Origin: Albifimbria verrucaria
Lineage: Eukaryota > Ascomycota > Sordariomycetes > Hypocreales > Stachybotryaceae
Assembly: GCA_020081605.1 (NCBI GenBank)
Contig: JAHREC010000016.1
Coordinates: 1,240,001-1,304,000, forward strand
Direction: 5' to 3'
DNA: 64,000 nucleotides
Below are positions 23,725 to 34,592 of this stretch, one piece after another. The notes under the pieces were generated by a model. It ran no database searches. It was not told where the DNA came from and worked only from the letters and a program-made list of their open reading frames with translations. Numbering within the stretch: the first letter of the stretch is position 1; the number at the start of each line of letters is the position of its first letter. The translations under genes and the position numbers were made by a program.

Positions 23725-24419
23725 GTTATTGAATATAGAGCAAAGGTTTATATAAAGATAGTCTTCACGATTTAGTCTAGGGAGAGGACTTGAATGAGGA
23801 CAGGCAAAAGTTTAGGCCTGCAGCTGTGGTGGTCTGGTACATATATATACACCAAAGATGAGCCGTTCCACTTTGTGACTTGCATGGGATTTTGGAATAC
23901 CTCCACCCATCGTCGATGGAAGCGCTTTGGCATGCGGAATAGCAGCATCACTTTGGTAGTAAGACTGTGTGGCTGGATCCTTGTTTGGAAAGCCCTCGCC
24001 AAGGTGTCACTGTATGTTCTTCATGCAGCTCTTGCAGATGGACCACTCACGCCTAGCCCTGAGCGGTAGGATGCACAAACAATACGCGGGGCATACCACT
24101 TGGCTTGATTACATCCGCATGGCTGACCACCCTCACAGATACTAACCACACCGTTTGTAGCGTGGCAAGTATCAGTGACTTTCGGTATACATGTGCAGAA
24201 GATCGCATTTTGACGAAGAGGCTCCAATGGGTACAGTTGATTGCAGTCTTGTACAGATGTCTTCCGCCGTTTTGGGAGATGCATTCGCCACCAAGTTCAG
24301 GTTGACGGACTTTTGTCCGGATTGAACTGGTCAATTTGCTAGTGTTCACTGTCTCGCGCAAGCAATGAGATACGAACGCAATTTTACTCCGACCCCAATT
24401 CTTTTCCTAGGCAAGCTAA
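23725..24419. other. Intergenic, no gene seen
   Basis: About 0.7 kb downstream of the aminotransferase gene. Overlapping short frames without recognisable product. Confidence 0.35.
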
Positions 24420-25842
24420 TTACTGGGCCTTGACTATATTGCTGTGCCGATTCAGGAAGGCTTCTACACAGGCCACGTACCGGTCCAGCTCACTCTGTGG
24501 TGTTCCCAGTATCAAAGCAATCCTGCCATCTCGTAGCATCCAGAAGCCTTCCTCCATCATTTCATACCAGAACAGGTCCTTCAGTTCTTTGACCTCTGGT
24601 GTTTCTCTATCTAACTTCTGTAGACCTAATTCAGTGAAGTGTGACCCAATTATGGACCCAACACCAGTAAAACATAGCTTGGTTCCAGGAGTGAGTTCCA
24701 CCAGTTGGGACAGAAACATGGTCCCTTTGGTGTTGAACTCAACGCAAACCTCAGGTGTGTAGATCTTGGACATGGCAGCATGGCCTACAATCAAGGCCAT
24801 TGTGTTGTTCTGGAAAGTGCCTGAGTGCGGCAAAAATTGTCCAGGCGAGGGTCAAAGACCGACATGACGTCGGCTCGCCCACCGAATGCACCAAAGGTCA
24901 ATCCGCCTCCGAGGTACTTGCCAAAGGTCGTGATATCTGGTTTAAGGTCCCAGGCAGAAGCCAAGCCCCTGGTGCAAGCCGTGAGGTCATGACTTCGTCA
25001 AGAACGACAAGCACGCCAGCATCTCGCGCTGCAGCCTCAACTCCGTGAAGAAATTCTCGAGTCCCCGGTATGACGCCAGCTACACCTTGTAGTGCCTCGA
25101 GAAGAACAGCAGCCACATCACTGCGCGAGATTGCCTCTTCGGCGCTGTCCAGATCATTATAGCGTGCGACAATCCAGTCGTCTTGGTCAACATTGTTGAC
25201 ACCAGACCTTCCGCCTCCAAAAAGCATCACCCCGCCATGATACCCTCCTCCAAAGACAACGATTTTTCTTTTCTTGGTAAAGGCGCGTACTGCAACCAGA
25301 GCATGAAGGGTTGCCTCCGTGCCGCTGTTGGTGAAGCGCACCTTGTCTAGCTTAAACCGTGAACACAGTGCATCTGCAAGGGCAGTCTCATGTATTGTTG
25401 TAGCGCCCAGATTGAGACCTACGTGGTCAAAAGCCGTAATCATGGCCTCTCGAATCACAGGGTTGGAGTGTCCATAGACTGCAACGGTCACCTCGCCCAC
25501 GAAGTCCGTATATCTTGATCACGAATCATTAGCGTTTGCAGAAGAGCTGCAGAGCATAAATGGCAGGACCTACGTGTGGCCATCTTCGCTAATGACCTGA
25601 TAGCCAGCCCCAGACTTCATGTAGACAGGGAATGGTGCCGTGTGCATCTGAGTGCGCGTGTTCCCTCCAGGAAGCTTCTCCACTGCTTGTTTATGGAGAT
25701 CCAAAGAGCGTGCATTTCGCTTAATGAAGCGGTCGATCGCGGCATCAAGAGCTGCCCGAACAGTGGTGGGAGGAGTCACTGACTCTGAAGCTGGAGTCTC
25801 ATTCTCATTCACTTCACCTGGTATGATTACACCTGAAGTCAT
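24420..25842 (-). CDS. Class III PLP aminotransferase (glutamate-1-semialdehyde aminomutase-like)
   Basis: PLP enzyme of the class III family, closest in pattern to glutamate-1-semialdehyde 2,1-aminomutase; in fungi such genes are not for heme and often serve secondary metabolism. N-terminal AVEKLPGGNTRTQMHTAPFP, then an intron (about 25500-25575), GEVTVAVYGHSNPVIREAM, FTNSGTEATLHALVAVRAF (cofactor phosphate binding), VVFGGGYHGGVM, VLVVLDEVMTSRLAPG (the Asp and Glu of the motif), DITTFGKYLGGGLTFGAFGG with the PLP Lys, and a normal C-terminal domain to HSNIVKAQ. Frame breaks at CCCC 24966-24969 and AAAAA 24832-24836 are each restored by one base. ATG 25842 (MTSGVIIPGE) gives a sensible length of about 440 residues, but the frame stays open 430 nt further upstream. 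Catalytic residues intact. Confidence 0.85.
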
Positions 25843-26274
25843 AGTTTGTTCTCCAGATAATTGCGCATCACCACTTGAGGTTGAGGAAGTGGAAAGGCCA
25901 CTAGTATTTGAGAGCCCTGGGCTTTTTAAACCGAGTATTATAGCAGAGGGAAGCTGTGCCTCGCCCGCTGGCAAGGAAAGATACGGAGGCTGTGCAGAAT
26001 GACAGTGCCCTGTGCCGCCACCACACCTATGCTGTGCATGGATGCGGAGATGATGCTGCATCCCCACTAGCTGCAGACGACAGGCGAATAAGTTATAGGT
26101 CGTCATATAATGTAAGTTGCCTATGCGAAGCTTGATTGACAATTGCAGTGTACCTTGTAGCAAGACATTGATCTGGGTCAAGACTTCTAGAAGGTCACTT
26201 CTAAGCTGGGCTCCATATTGTATCCTCATAGCATCTGGAGCTGACTTTGGACATTCCGTGATATCTAGAAGCAT
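25843..26274 (-). other. Open 5' extension in frame with the aminotransferase
   Basis: The aminotransferase frame stays open for 144 codons before ATG 25842, from MLLDITECPKSAPDAMR through GNLHYMTTYNLFACRL to a Ser/Thr-rich stretch. It does not resemble the N-terminus of class III aminotransferases. Options are chance openness, a 5' leader, or a fused segment from a different protein. The His/Cys-bearing HHLRIHAQHRCGGGTGHCH part is odd but not a recognisable zinc finger. Confidence 0.3.
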
Positions 26275-26600
26275 GTAGGAAAAGTCATATACTGAAAATC
26301 TTGCACGAACAATTGGCCTGTCTCATTTGTTATCTACTTAAGACGCAAATAATTCTCTTCATTAAATAAAGCCGCTGTATCTCAAGTTTCTGATGTATCC
26401 TCAGAGATGCATTGTTCATAGAATAATTCTCGAGTGCTATAAATGCTATTAAATTTGCTTGGCCGACTGCTTTTAAGAGATGAAACCGAATCTTCACCAT
26501 TTCCTTTTGTTTGAGAAACACTGAGTGGGCATTAGGCATTGTGCAATAGGAAGCAAGCACTAGAAAGAAAGAAAAACAAAAGATAACAAATCTTTCAAGT

Positions 26601-29600
26601 TCATATTGACCAGAAACAAACCAATTTGTCGAAATCAGCCATGTTCAGCTCTTTGGGCTCCGCTTCTTGCAGTATTTCCCTACGGAGCATTTTTGCCCTC
26701 TCCAGCCAGTGGTTTCCCATCTCAATATTCTTTTCTCCGCCCATTGATAGGAGATGTGTGCCACGGAGGAACGACGACCGAGCTGCCTCATTCCTGAACC
26801 AGGGCCAGTCTCCCCAAATCCCCAAAGCCCGGTCCAGAAGGTCTCTATGCATGAATTATCAGATCTAAACGGTTCGCCTTACTGAACGACGGTACTTACT
26901 GCGCTTTGTCGTGGTTCCCTAGCCGTATGTAGTGCTCAGCGAGCTTGTGACTGGCCTCACCTATGCGCCGATTAAGGGTTCCATAAGCCGATTCATATTG
27001 TTTGAAAGCATCATTATGGATACTGAAAGATTCTTCCCAAAAGGCATTGGCAGAACTTTGGTCATCACGACTTTGTGCTAGCATTGCTCTACTTGCACGT
27101 ATGTTACCCAAAGCATGGAGAATCCGGGCGTTTCTAAAGTAAGATATTAGTCCATCTTGGCTTCAAAACTAGGTCGCTTGGACCTGGGCTCACTTGTAAG
27201 ACACGGCATCTATTTCTCCAAATAATGTTTTACGATGTTCCCAGTAGGCTGTTAGCATAGTGTCTGCTTCTTCGTAATTTTCTTGGATCCAGTAAGCCAA
27301 AGCCAGATTGCAGATTGGGAAGCATAGCTCGTCGTAGTGCGCATTTATGGACTTCAGAATTTCGACGCTCTGCTTGAAATATTCTGTGGCAAGGGCATAT
27401 TTATGGACTCCCATGTAAGAGACACCCATTTGGCTGTACGCAAAGGCTAGTGGGACGTCGGGCTTCTTATTCTTGGCAGATTCGGCTTTTCGAATGGCAA
27501 GACAAGCAATGTTGTGCTCCAAGGATGCTTGTGCGTCATGTAGGCCATTGCAAAGTGCGCCCATCGTCAGATGCATGTTGCTGAGCAAGGGCTCCTGAGA
27601 AATGTTGGCTCTTTTGCACAGCGACAATGCCATTTCCAGACATGGCCGCCCCTCATGTGAGAGACCTCGCTCGTGAAGATACCTGAAAACAGTATTGGAT
27701 TAGTTTGTTTCCTTTTATAAAGAGGAAGAAGGGACATAGAGAAATGGGTTACTAACACTCCCATTTCATTGAGAAGGATAGGAAACGTTACGTCGAGTTC
27801 AAAATTGTCCCACGCATCGGAATACTCCATGTATAGGTGGAACAACTGTTCCAGATGCGGCATCAAGTCTTCACACACGACCCATCTCTTTCTGGCCTGC
27901 ATAAGAAGGTTACCCGGAGGCCAAATTGCATGCAACAAAGCCGTGGCCTCCTTGAAGATTTGGTAACGACGGCCCTCATCTATACGGGTCCGGACTTCTG
28001 CTTGGATCACGCGATGAATCCAGAGCTCCTTCTTATAGATATTACGTTTCACAATGGAAGACGCAAGCAACTCATATCGGGCGTTTTCAAACGTAGATGC
28101 GGTCCACAAGGAGCCGACTCCTTCACCACCGATGGCCATCGGGCTCAAGAATATAGTCTCCTGAACTCGGTCGGGGTTCAAAAGGCAAGAAGCTGGAGGA
28201 GCTTGGTTGCATGCGCACTTAGCCCCTGGAAGTTGTAGGCAGTGGCCAAGGTGGAACCGTATCGGTGACTCTGGAACTGATTGCTCACGTTGTGGATTTC
28301 CGCGTATCTAGCGTCAGTATCATAGAGGCTGATAAACTCCCGGATGGAGAGCCGTCTCCGCCGAATATAGCCAGCCATTTGAGTCATTGCCAATGGCAGA
28401 CCATCAAATTTTGTGGCCAACGTGAGAGATGCATCTTGCTCGTCCATCGTTGAGCCTTCTGCCGTCCGCGCGACTAATTTTCTGAGCAGAGCCGCCGAGT
28501 CATCCACAGATAGCGGGCTCATCTCTATGCCAGTTCCATCAGAAAAGAAATCTTCTTTGGCGGAAGGGTCACGACTAGTAATTAAAACTGAACCATTGCC
28601 TATACGAGGAACGTAGTCAGTGATGACGTTGAGATTGTCCGCATTGTCAAATATCAGCAGCCAGGACTCGTTTTCAGAACCCTCGGAGTTTTTCGAAGTA
28701 GTCAACCAAGCTTTGGCAATCTTTATGTTACTTTCGAGGTCGCTGGTTTCGTCTGGTCGTAACAGCCCCAGCTTGTTTGCGATCTGACCAAAGTCAGCAG
28801 TCAATTGAGATATACCCCTGAGTCGAGCCAAAAGATTGCACCAAACTTATGTCGCCTGGAATGAGCATATTCAATAGCAACGTCAGTCTTGCTAATGCCG
28901 CCCATTCCGCAGAGGGCGAAGAAGCGGGTGCTTGCGAAGCCTTCTGGTTCTGGGATAGTGGGAAGAAGATACTGATCCATTATCTCTAGGATATCTTGCC
29001 GGCCGGTGAAGTCACGGTTGGGAAGATGGGACACGTTGAAGCAAGGGAGACGGCATCTCCTCATCTCCAGGAGACGTTCAGTATTGGTCTCGGAAAAACA
29101 GGAGACGAACGCAGTGCCAGTTCATTGGGAGGCCGGGTAAAGCCTCTGTTTTCCTGAGACATATTGGAAGGAGTAAACTTTGACGTGCTGTTTGTGTCTA
29201 TGGGTTCGATTGGGGCCAGGTTCAATGGGTTTAGCGGATCCACGGCAAAAGGCTGTGGTCTCGGAGAGAGACCAGCAACGGGCCATCTCCTGTTTTCTAG
29301 CCAGGGTTTAGCATTGAAGTCGACTTCACGGTTGTTCTGCCACACGTACTAGCCATGTCGATGAACAGAGATCGCAGAAAGTCCCTTGCCGAATAGGTTT
29401 GGTTCCTTAGCATGGGAAGCTTACACAACTCGCCATGACTGAGGTGCACCCCTAATAAATGCTCTGCGTTGGACGATATTGTTGCAAGTTGCTCGTCGAC
29501 AAGTGCCTTTGTCGGTGAGTTATGTAGCAGTCCCGCTAATATGGGTTCTTCATACCTTACTTCGCTTGCCGAATAGTTTCTGGATGCCCGATGGAGGATC

Positions 29601-30293
29601 CGCATACTGGAACACTGAGAGCACTGGAATATTCGCGATTTGTTCGAAAGTAGCAGACAGGTTAGCCAGCTGGAAGACGTCATGACGAGGTAGCCGAGTC
29701 ATTTGCCTAGAGACTGCAATCTTTGCGCAGCTGAAGAGGATTTGGTTGTGACGAAGTAGTGTTTCTTCATCCGACACACTCGCATGTGGAGTCCCCAGGA
29801 ACAGAATACCGCATAAACAGTCGACCACAAGCTTGAAGCGAGGATCTTGCAAATTTTGGTGCGCCAACAGTAAGGCCTGCGAGAGATCAGTCTGAATGAT
29901 AATGTGTTATATGGGTTAAGTCACCTTTTTAACAACACACCTCCAAGAGAGTGTGCGATGAAGATAATTGGTCGTTGGGGAACTAAACACAGCTTCAGCA
30001 AGTCTGAGAATGACGGGCACACGGCTCGAGCTGGATCACCTCTGTCGCTAACTGCGCCAAGTCCTCGGCCAGATTGCTTCCAGTCTTCAGGAATCCTTCC
30101 CAAGAGAAATCCTCTGAATCAAACGCTGGCTCATATGTGTACATGTGAAGCTGAGATACGGCATCCACAGGCATGGCTGCCTCCCTGAGCTCCGTTGCTG
30201 CACCCCAATTGTGCGAGGAAGGGTGCGGTAACCGGGGACAGTTATGACGCTGAGGCACATCATTATTGGAGAGAATCTTTGCAGGTATTTCAT
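26601..30293 (-). CDS. Fungal NLR 2: SesB-like alpha/beta hydrolase, NB-ARC, TPR (Walker A altered)
   Basis: Paralogue of the gene at 1787-5571, same strand and domain order. Hydrolase: VITVPG strand (about 30240), RPIIFIAHSLGGVLLKK with the nucleophile Ser (about 29945), GILFLGTPHASVSDEE (about 29780). NB-ARC: DFTGRQDILEIMDQYL, Walker A CGMGGISKTDVAIEYA (about 28850-28900), Walker B WLLIFDNADNLN (about 28640-28675), SVLITSRDPSAKE (about 28560-28590), LPLAMTQMAGYIRRR. TPR: ALATEYFKQSVEILKSI (about 27345-27395) and two more exons ending DKLVCFWSI at 26601. Introns with good sites separate the TPR exons. Breaks at CCCC 28815-28818, AAAA 28180-28183 and near 30215 each need one base. The Walker A Gly before Lys is Ser (GISKT), not fixable by an indel, and may weaken nucleotide binding. 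Functional status is open. Confidence 0.85.
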
Positions 30294-31659
30294 GTGCTCA
30301 CCTGGGCTCGACCTTCATCTTGTCGTGAGGACGCAGTTGTATGACAGTGCTTAGGTTGAGGGCACTTTGGCTGGAAGAACTGCCGCCCGCGGAATTGATC
30401 GTTGCTTCCAGCTCTTGTCGCGCCGCCAAACGAACCATGGCAACGGACGCTGTGGAAAGCAGGTCAAATAAAGAAAATCTGATCTAAGTTGAGAGCACGA
30501 ATTTCCACTGAATGCCAACACAGGTACTGGTTTAGTTCTGCAAGGAGGCGCGGGGATTGTAGGCACCTTGCTCGGATTGACTACAACATTTGCCCGGCTG
30601 GCACTACGGCAGATCCAGATCATGGCGGAGTACATCCAATGGCAGATACGAGATAGCAAAGTATGCAAAGACAATGGGAGCACGTGAAGCTGCGCCCCGA
30701 CATACCCCATGCGGTGATGCAACGATGCCAACTATTCGTTGAAACGAAAGGAATATGTTACATGCCCATGGGAACTTGGCGTTACCACGCCCGTCCTTTC
30801 GTCTTGCGAAGGTCACTTTGACACTTGGAGGACGTTTGGGAGGTCACTGCAGATCTCGACCCCTTTAGCGAAAGTCATAACACCTTTGTCGTGACTCCTT
30901 GCAAGATGGGCCAGTAGTATGTCTGCTCGGTGTGTTCTTGGGTGGTACGGCAAGCCATGGCGTATGCGCCGTATGCATTCAGGCCATCACAGTCCAAGAT
31001 CAGGATAATAGATGTGTATGCATGGATGTGCATTAATTGTTGAGGTATCAATACTTGTTCTAGCTAAGGCAGTACACCACAGAGCCTCAAAGAGGAGTCG
31101 TGCATGACATGTCACAGGGATTGGTTGGCCACACTTGATCAGGTGGTTCTCTGAGGCGAGCACAACCCCTTCTTGGGTAGCATAAGAGGATTTATAGGAA
31201 TCCGGAACACGTCAGAAAACCGAATCGTATTTGGATTCATCCCAGACTTCTATGATTGTTGACACTCCCGAACAATCTGCAATTTGGGCTAGTAATGTTG
31301 ACAACATTTAACTCGTAATTTACTGAAGTCCCTTCACAGAATAAGGATGTCTGCTCCTTCGCATATCCTTGTAGATTGCCACTGTAAGCGAGGTGCGGCT
31401 GATGATGCCTACCAACAAGTGTGCTATTGCTCTAGGTGCCATAGTTAGGTCTCCTACTTGCTTTTCTCAGATGCTATAATGCTTGCAATTCAATATCACC
31501 ACTTACTACTAATCGTAAATCTTTGTAAAATTAACGACAATTAAGAACTTGAAGCAAGCACCCAGCAAAAGCCATGGCATTTGCGTGGTAAATTCATATT
31601 GACTTAAGCATGAGCGAGGCAACCCCTAGATTTACAGTGAACTCTGGTCAGAGGGACTA
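30294..31659. promoter_or_regulatory. Divergent intergenic region between NLR 2 and CorA-like 2
   Basis: About 1.4 kb that must hold both promoters, since the two genes are transcribed away from each other. No convincing gene; short frames near 30350-30820 have no recognised product. Confidence 0.4.
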
Positions 31660-33419
31660 TTGTTCATCATGTTACCTTACCAAGACACTCACTCTGTCCT
31701 TTCGATGACCCACAACGTATCTGACAATAAACAGGCGACACATTTCTCCTTCTCGAAAAGGATCGAGGCTCTTTCACAAAACTCCAGCGACCATGACGCA
31801 TATCCTCGGCCAGATCTTTTAAGCTTGAGCCACTACCTGAGAGATAGTGTCACACAACAGCGAGCTAAACATTCTCCGGAGACTGCGTCGACATCTGAAG
31901 GAGACATATTAAATACTTTTGCAGTCACTCACGACATAAAAACGGAACTTTCTCCTCGTTCACGGCATCGCCCGCAGGACTAGCTAACTTCACCGCCAGC
32001 AACCATAAGAATGGCCCTTCGATACTGTTTATCCGAGGCTACGGCTCTCCCGAATGGTTGAACGCCGTAGGCGACATGTGGAACATCAGTCCCGAGCTTT
32101 ATCGGCGGCATCTGCAGTATATGGACTTTTCATCTAGAGGCCGGAACCTGTACTCGTCGCCTTCCTTGCCATCCTCATCTGCACGAGTCTTCCAACTGAT
32201 TATTCCAACCATTTGTACTCGCAACGTGAGCGGTTCTGGATACGAACCTGAAGATTTGGAATCTGCTCGTCGGCTGGAAAAAGAGGCAATGGGTAGGTAC
32301 TTCAACCAGCTCCGCTCCAAAGCGAATCTTGCCGATTCTGTGGTTCGCAAATGTCTACTATTGAGCAGGCAGTACTACGTCGTGGAACAGATGGTAACGA
32401 TACAAATTGGTCCACCTGAGGATGACTGGCGCGTCGTGGTTTGGCTCGACAGTGGGAGAGACCTCTCTCGAAGTGTCAAGGGTCCGTGGTGTCCACATCC
32501 AGGGACCAGACCGTGGGAAACTTACTTCTTCCCGGTCATTGTGCATCCAACCGGGGATGAAAACCGTGCCCAATCCCAAAGACAGTCCTCTGCTCCACTG
32601 GATAACCTCAACAGCCCCATTGAAATGTCCCGTCTGAACCATCATGGCAGAGACGGACAAATGGAAGAGTGGAATGCGGCACAGAACTTGTCATTGTTTC
32701 CATTCCAGTACGGATCATTTCATGACAAAGACCTCGCACGGCAAGATGCGCTTTACGCCCTTCGCGAAGTTTTCCAGTTCTCGGCGTCGGCAGAGGTTCA
32801 GTTTCTGAACCTTCTCGAAAGCCGAATCGAACACGAGATATCGTTTGTCAGAGTCCAGGACGACAGCCAATACTATTCAGTTTCATTGCTCAACTTAAAG
32901 TATGTCAAGGCCCAGTTGACATCCCATGTCCAAAGTCTGAGGGAGACTGTTAGCCTGCTGCAAAGCCGCCATAATTTCGATTGGCCACGCATCACAGATC
33001 AGGGCCAGGACTCGGCCAAGCTGGAAAGAATGGCCAACTTGCTCCTAGCTGACTTTGAGTATCTATTTTATCGAGCAGAGACTCTGGCAACGCAGTGCGA
33101 TGAGGGTATGACGACATTGGTTAACAGCTCTGTCCTCGAAGAATCAAGACGCTCTGCGAATATGGCAATGAAAGTGCAGAGGCTCACAATCATAGCCACT
33201 GTGTTTATTCCTTTGTCGTTTGTTTGCGCTGTTTGGGGTATGAATCTAAAGGTGTTTGGCTCGGGTGATCAACCTATTTGGGTGTGTTTTATATCAGCAG
33301 TGCCAATCGTACTGCTTGCCCTGCTTATATACTACTGGGATGGGTTGATTCGGTCATATCAAAAAGCTAAATCCACTATGGAGAAGATGTCTGAAGGGCT
33401 GCACGACATTAAGTCCTAG
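31660..33419 (+). CDS. CorA-like two-TM membrane protein 2
   Basis: Second fungal CorA-superfamily gene; the main 453-codon frame (32058-33419) is open. The cytosolic domain begins with a variable 100-residue leader (FSFSKRIEALSQNSSDHD), then SILFIRGYGSPEWLNAVGDM, PELYRRHLQYMDFSSRGRNL, WRVVVWLDSGRDLSRSVKGP and WCPHPGTRPWETYFF. A long stalk follows (DALYALREVFQFSASAEVQF...), then TM1 with the signature GMN in CAVWGMNLKVFG (about 33230), TM2 (VCFISAVPIVLLALLIYYW) and a basic cytosolic tail. One break at TTT 31949-31951, where adding T joins the leader to the domain. About 580 residues. About one third of residues appear shared with the paralogue at 11741-13368. Mg2+ transport is the superfamily's function; for this fungal subgroup it is not established. 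Divergent from NLR 2. Confidence 0.85.
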
Positions 33420-33667
33420 TATTCTGTGTAAAGCACCAAGGGGTTGCTCATTGCGCTCAGCATTGAAGCCTTGTTCTGTCCAATATCGTTCCGCTTTCTT
33501 CCGCTCCTGGTGGTATGTCATATAGGCTACCCTCCGTGTATTCGACAGTTCTTATCATTCTTCTGCACATTAGGCTTCTTACAGTATTAAGTTATAACTA
33601 TACATCAATGTAATACACCATTGTTATCGATGCAGGAATTAAATAATTTTATTTCGCTTTATGACTG

Positions 33668-34592
33668 TTATCGAACAAACGCACCGCCTCCATTGGCAGC
33701 CAACACACTGCCTGTCATCCATCCACTCTCTGGCAGACACGCAATACCAACAATGCCTGCCACCTCTTCAAGGTAACCTGGACGGCCACCGATACTCTCG
33801 GCCAGGTCGAGCATCTCTTGGGTGTCAACACCTGGTCGAGATTTCGCCAAGGGTGTCAGAATGTTGAAGGGCCGCAGGGCCTCTCGAGGCTCATCTGGCA
33901 GTCCAGAGTACAGGCCTGTGTCCATGGGACCAGGGCCCACACAGTTAACTGTGGCTCTCTCGGCGAGCTCGCGAGCCCATACACGGGTCATTGCTTCCAG
34001 AGCACCCTTAGTGCCAGCGTACGAAGTCTGCCACCAGACACCCCATGTGGTAGTGGCGCTGGAGATGTTAACGATACGCCCAGAGCGGTCAGTCGGCAGA
34101 TAAGGGATGGCAGCCTTGATCAGGAGAGCAGGTGCCCGGCAGTTGAGGTCGAAGGTCGTTTGAAAGAGGTCAAGGTCCAGATCGACCAGCGACTGGGCGT
34201 TAACAATGGCAGCATTGTTGACAATAATGTCGATCTGGAAACGGCCAGAGGCATCAGTGAAGTGCGCCTTAGCCGCGTCAACGACCGCTTGGGGTCCGTC
34301 GATCTTGCTCAAGTCTGCCTGTACAGGGAGAGCCCTGACGTTGTACTTGGTCTCAAAGTCCTTGGCCAGTGCTTGGGCTGCTGGTGTGGAACCCTCAGTG
34401 GCATAGTTGATAACAACATTGGCGCCTCTACTGGCAAAGTGCTCAGCAGCGACGGCACCGAAACCTGGGGGTTGTCAGCAAAACATGGTTGCAGTAATCC
34501 GAACCCCGGAGCCGAAATTGTAGATACGTACTACGTGATGCACCGGTGATAATGGCAAGCTTGCCCTCAAAAACCCTGAAACGAGGAGACAT
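33668..34592 (-). CDS. Short-chain dehydrogenase/reductase, SDR family
   Basis: Classical NAD(P)-dependent oxidoreductase, apparently intact, about 285 residues in two exons. Start MSPRFRVFEGKLAIITGAS at 34592, then an intron (about 34465-34535), VAAEHFASRGANVVINYA, DIIVNNAAIVNAQSL (NNAA motif), GRIVNISSATTTW with catalytic Ser, TSYAGTKGALEAMTRV with the Tyr-x3-Lys pair, NCVGPGPMDTGLY, and C-terminal MTGSVLAANGGGAFVR. Depending on the donor chosen, the glycine motif reads GASRSFGA or loses a residue, so the second Gly of TGxxxGxG may be Ser; this could mean a donor misread. Resembles fungal 3-oxoacyl reductase-like SDRs; substrate unknown. It flanks the second NLR/CorA set, as the SDR remnant flanks the first. 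Confidence 0.85.

Noticed and set aside
26601..30293. NLR 2 as a pseudogene because of frameshifts
   Set aside because: The breaks lie in short runs and each is repaired by one base, as in essential genes nearby; only the Walker A substitution counts as real evidence.
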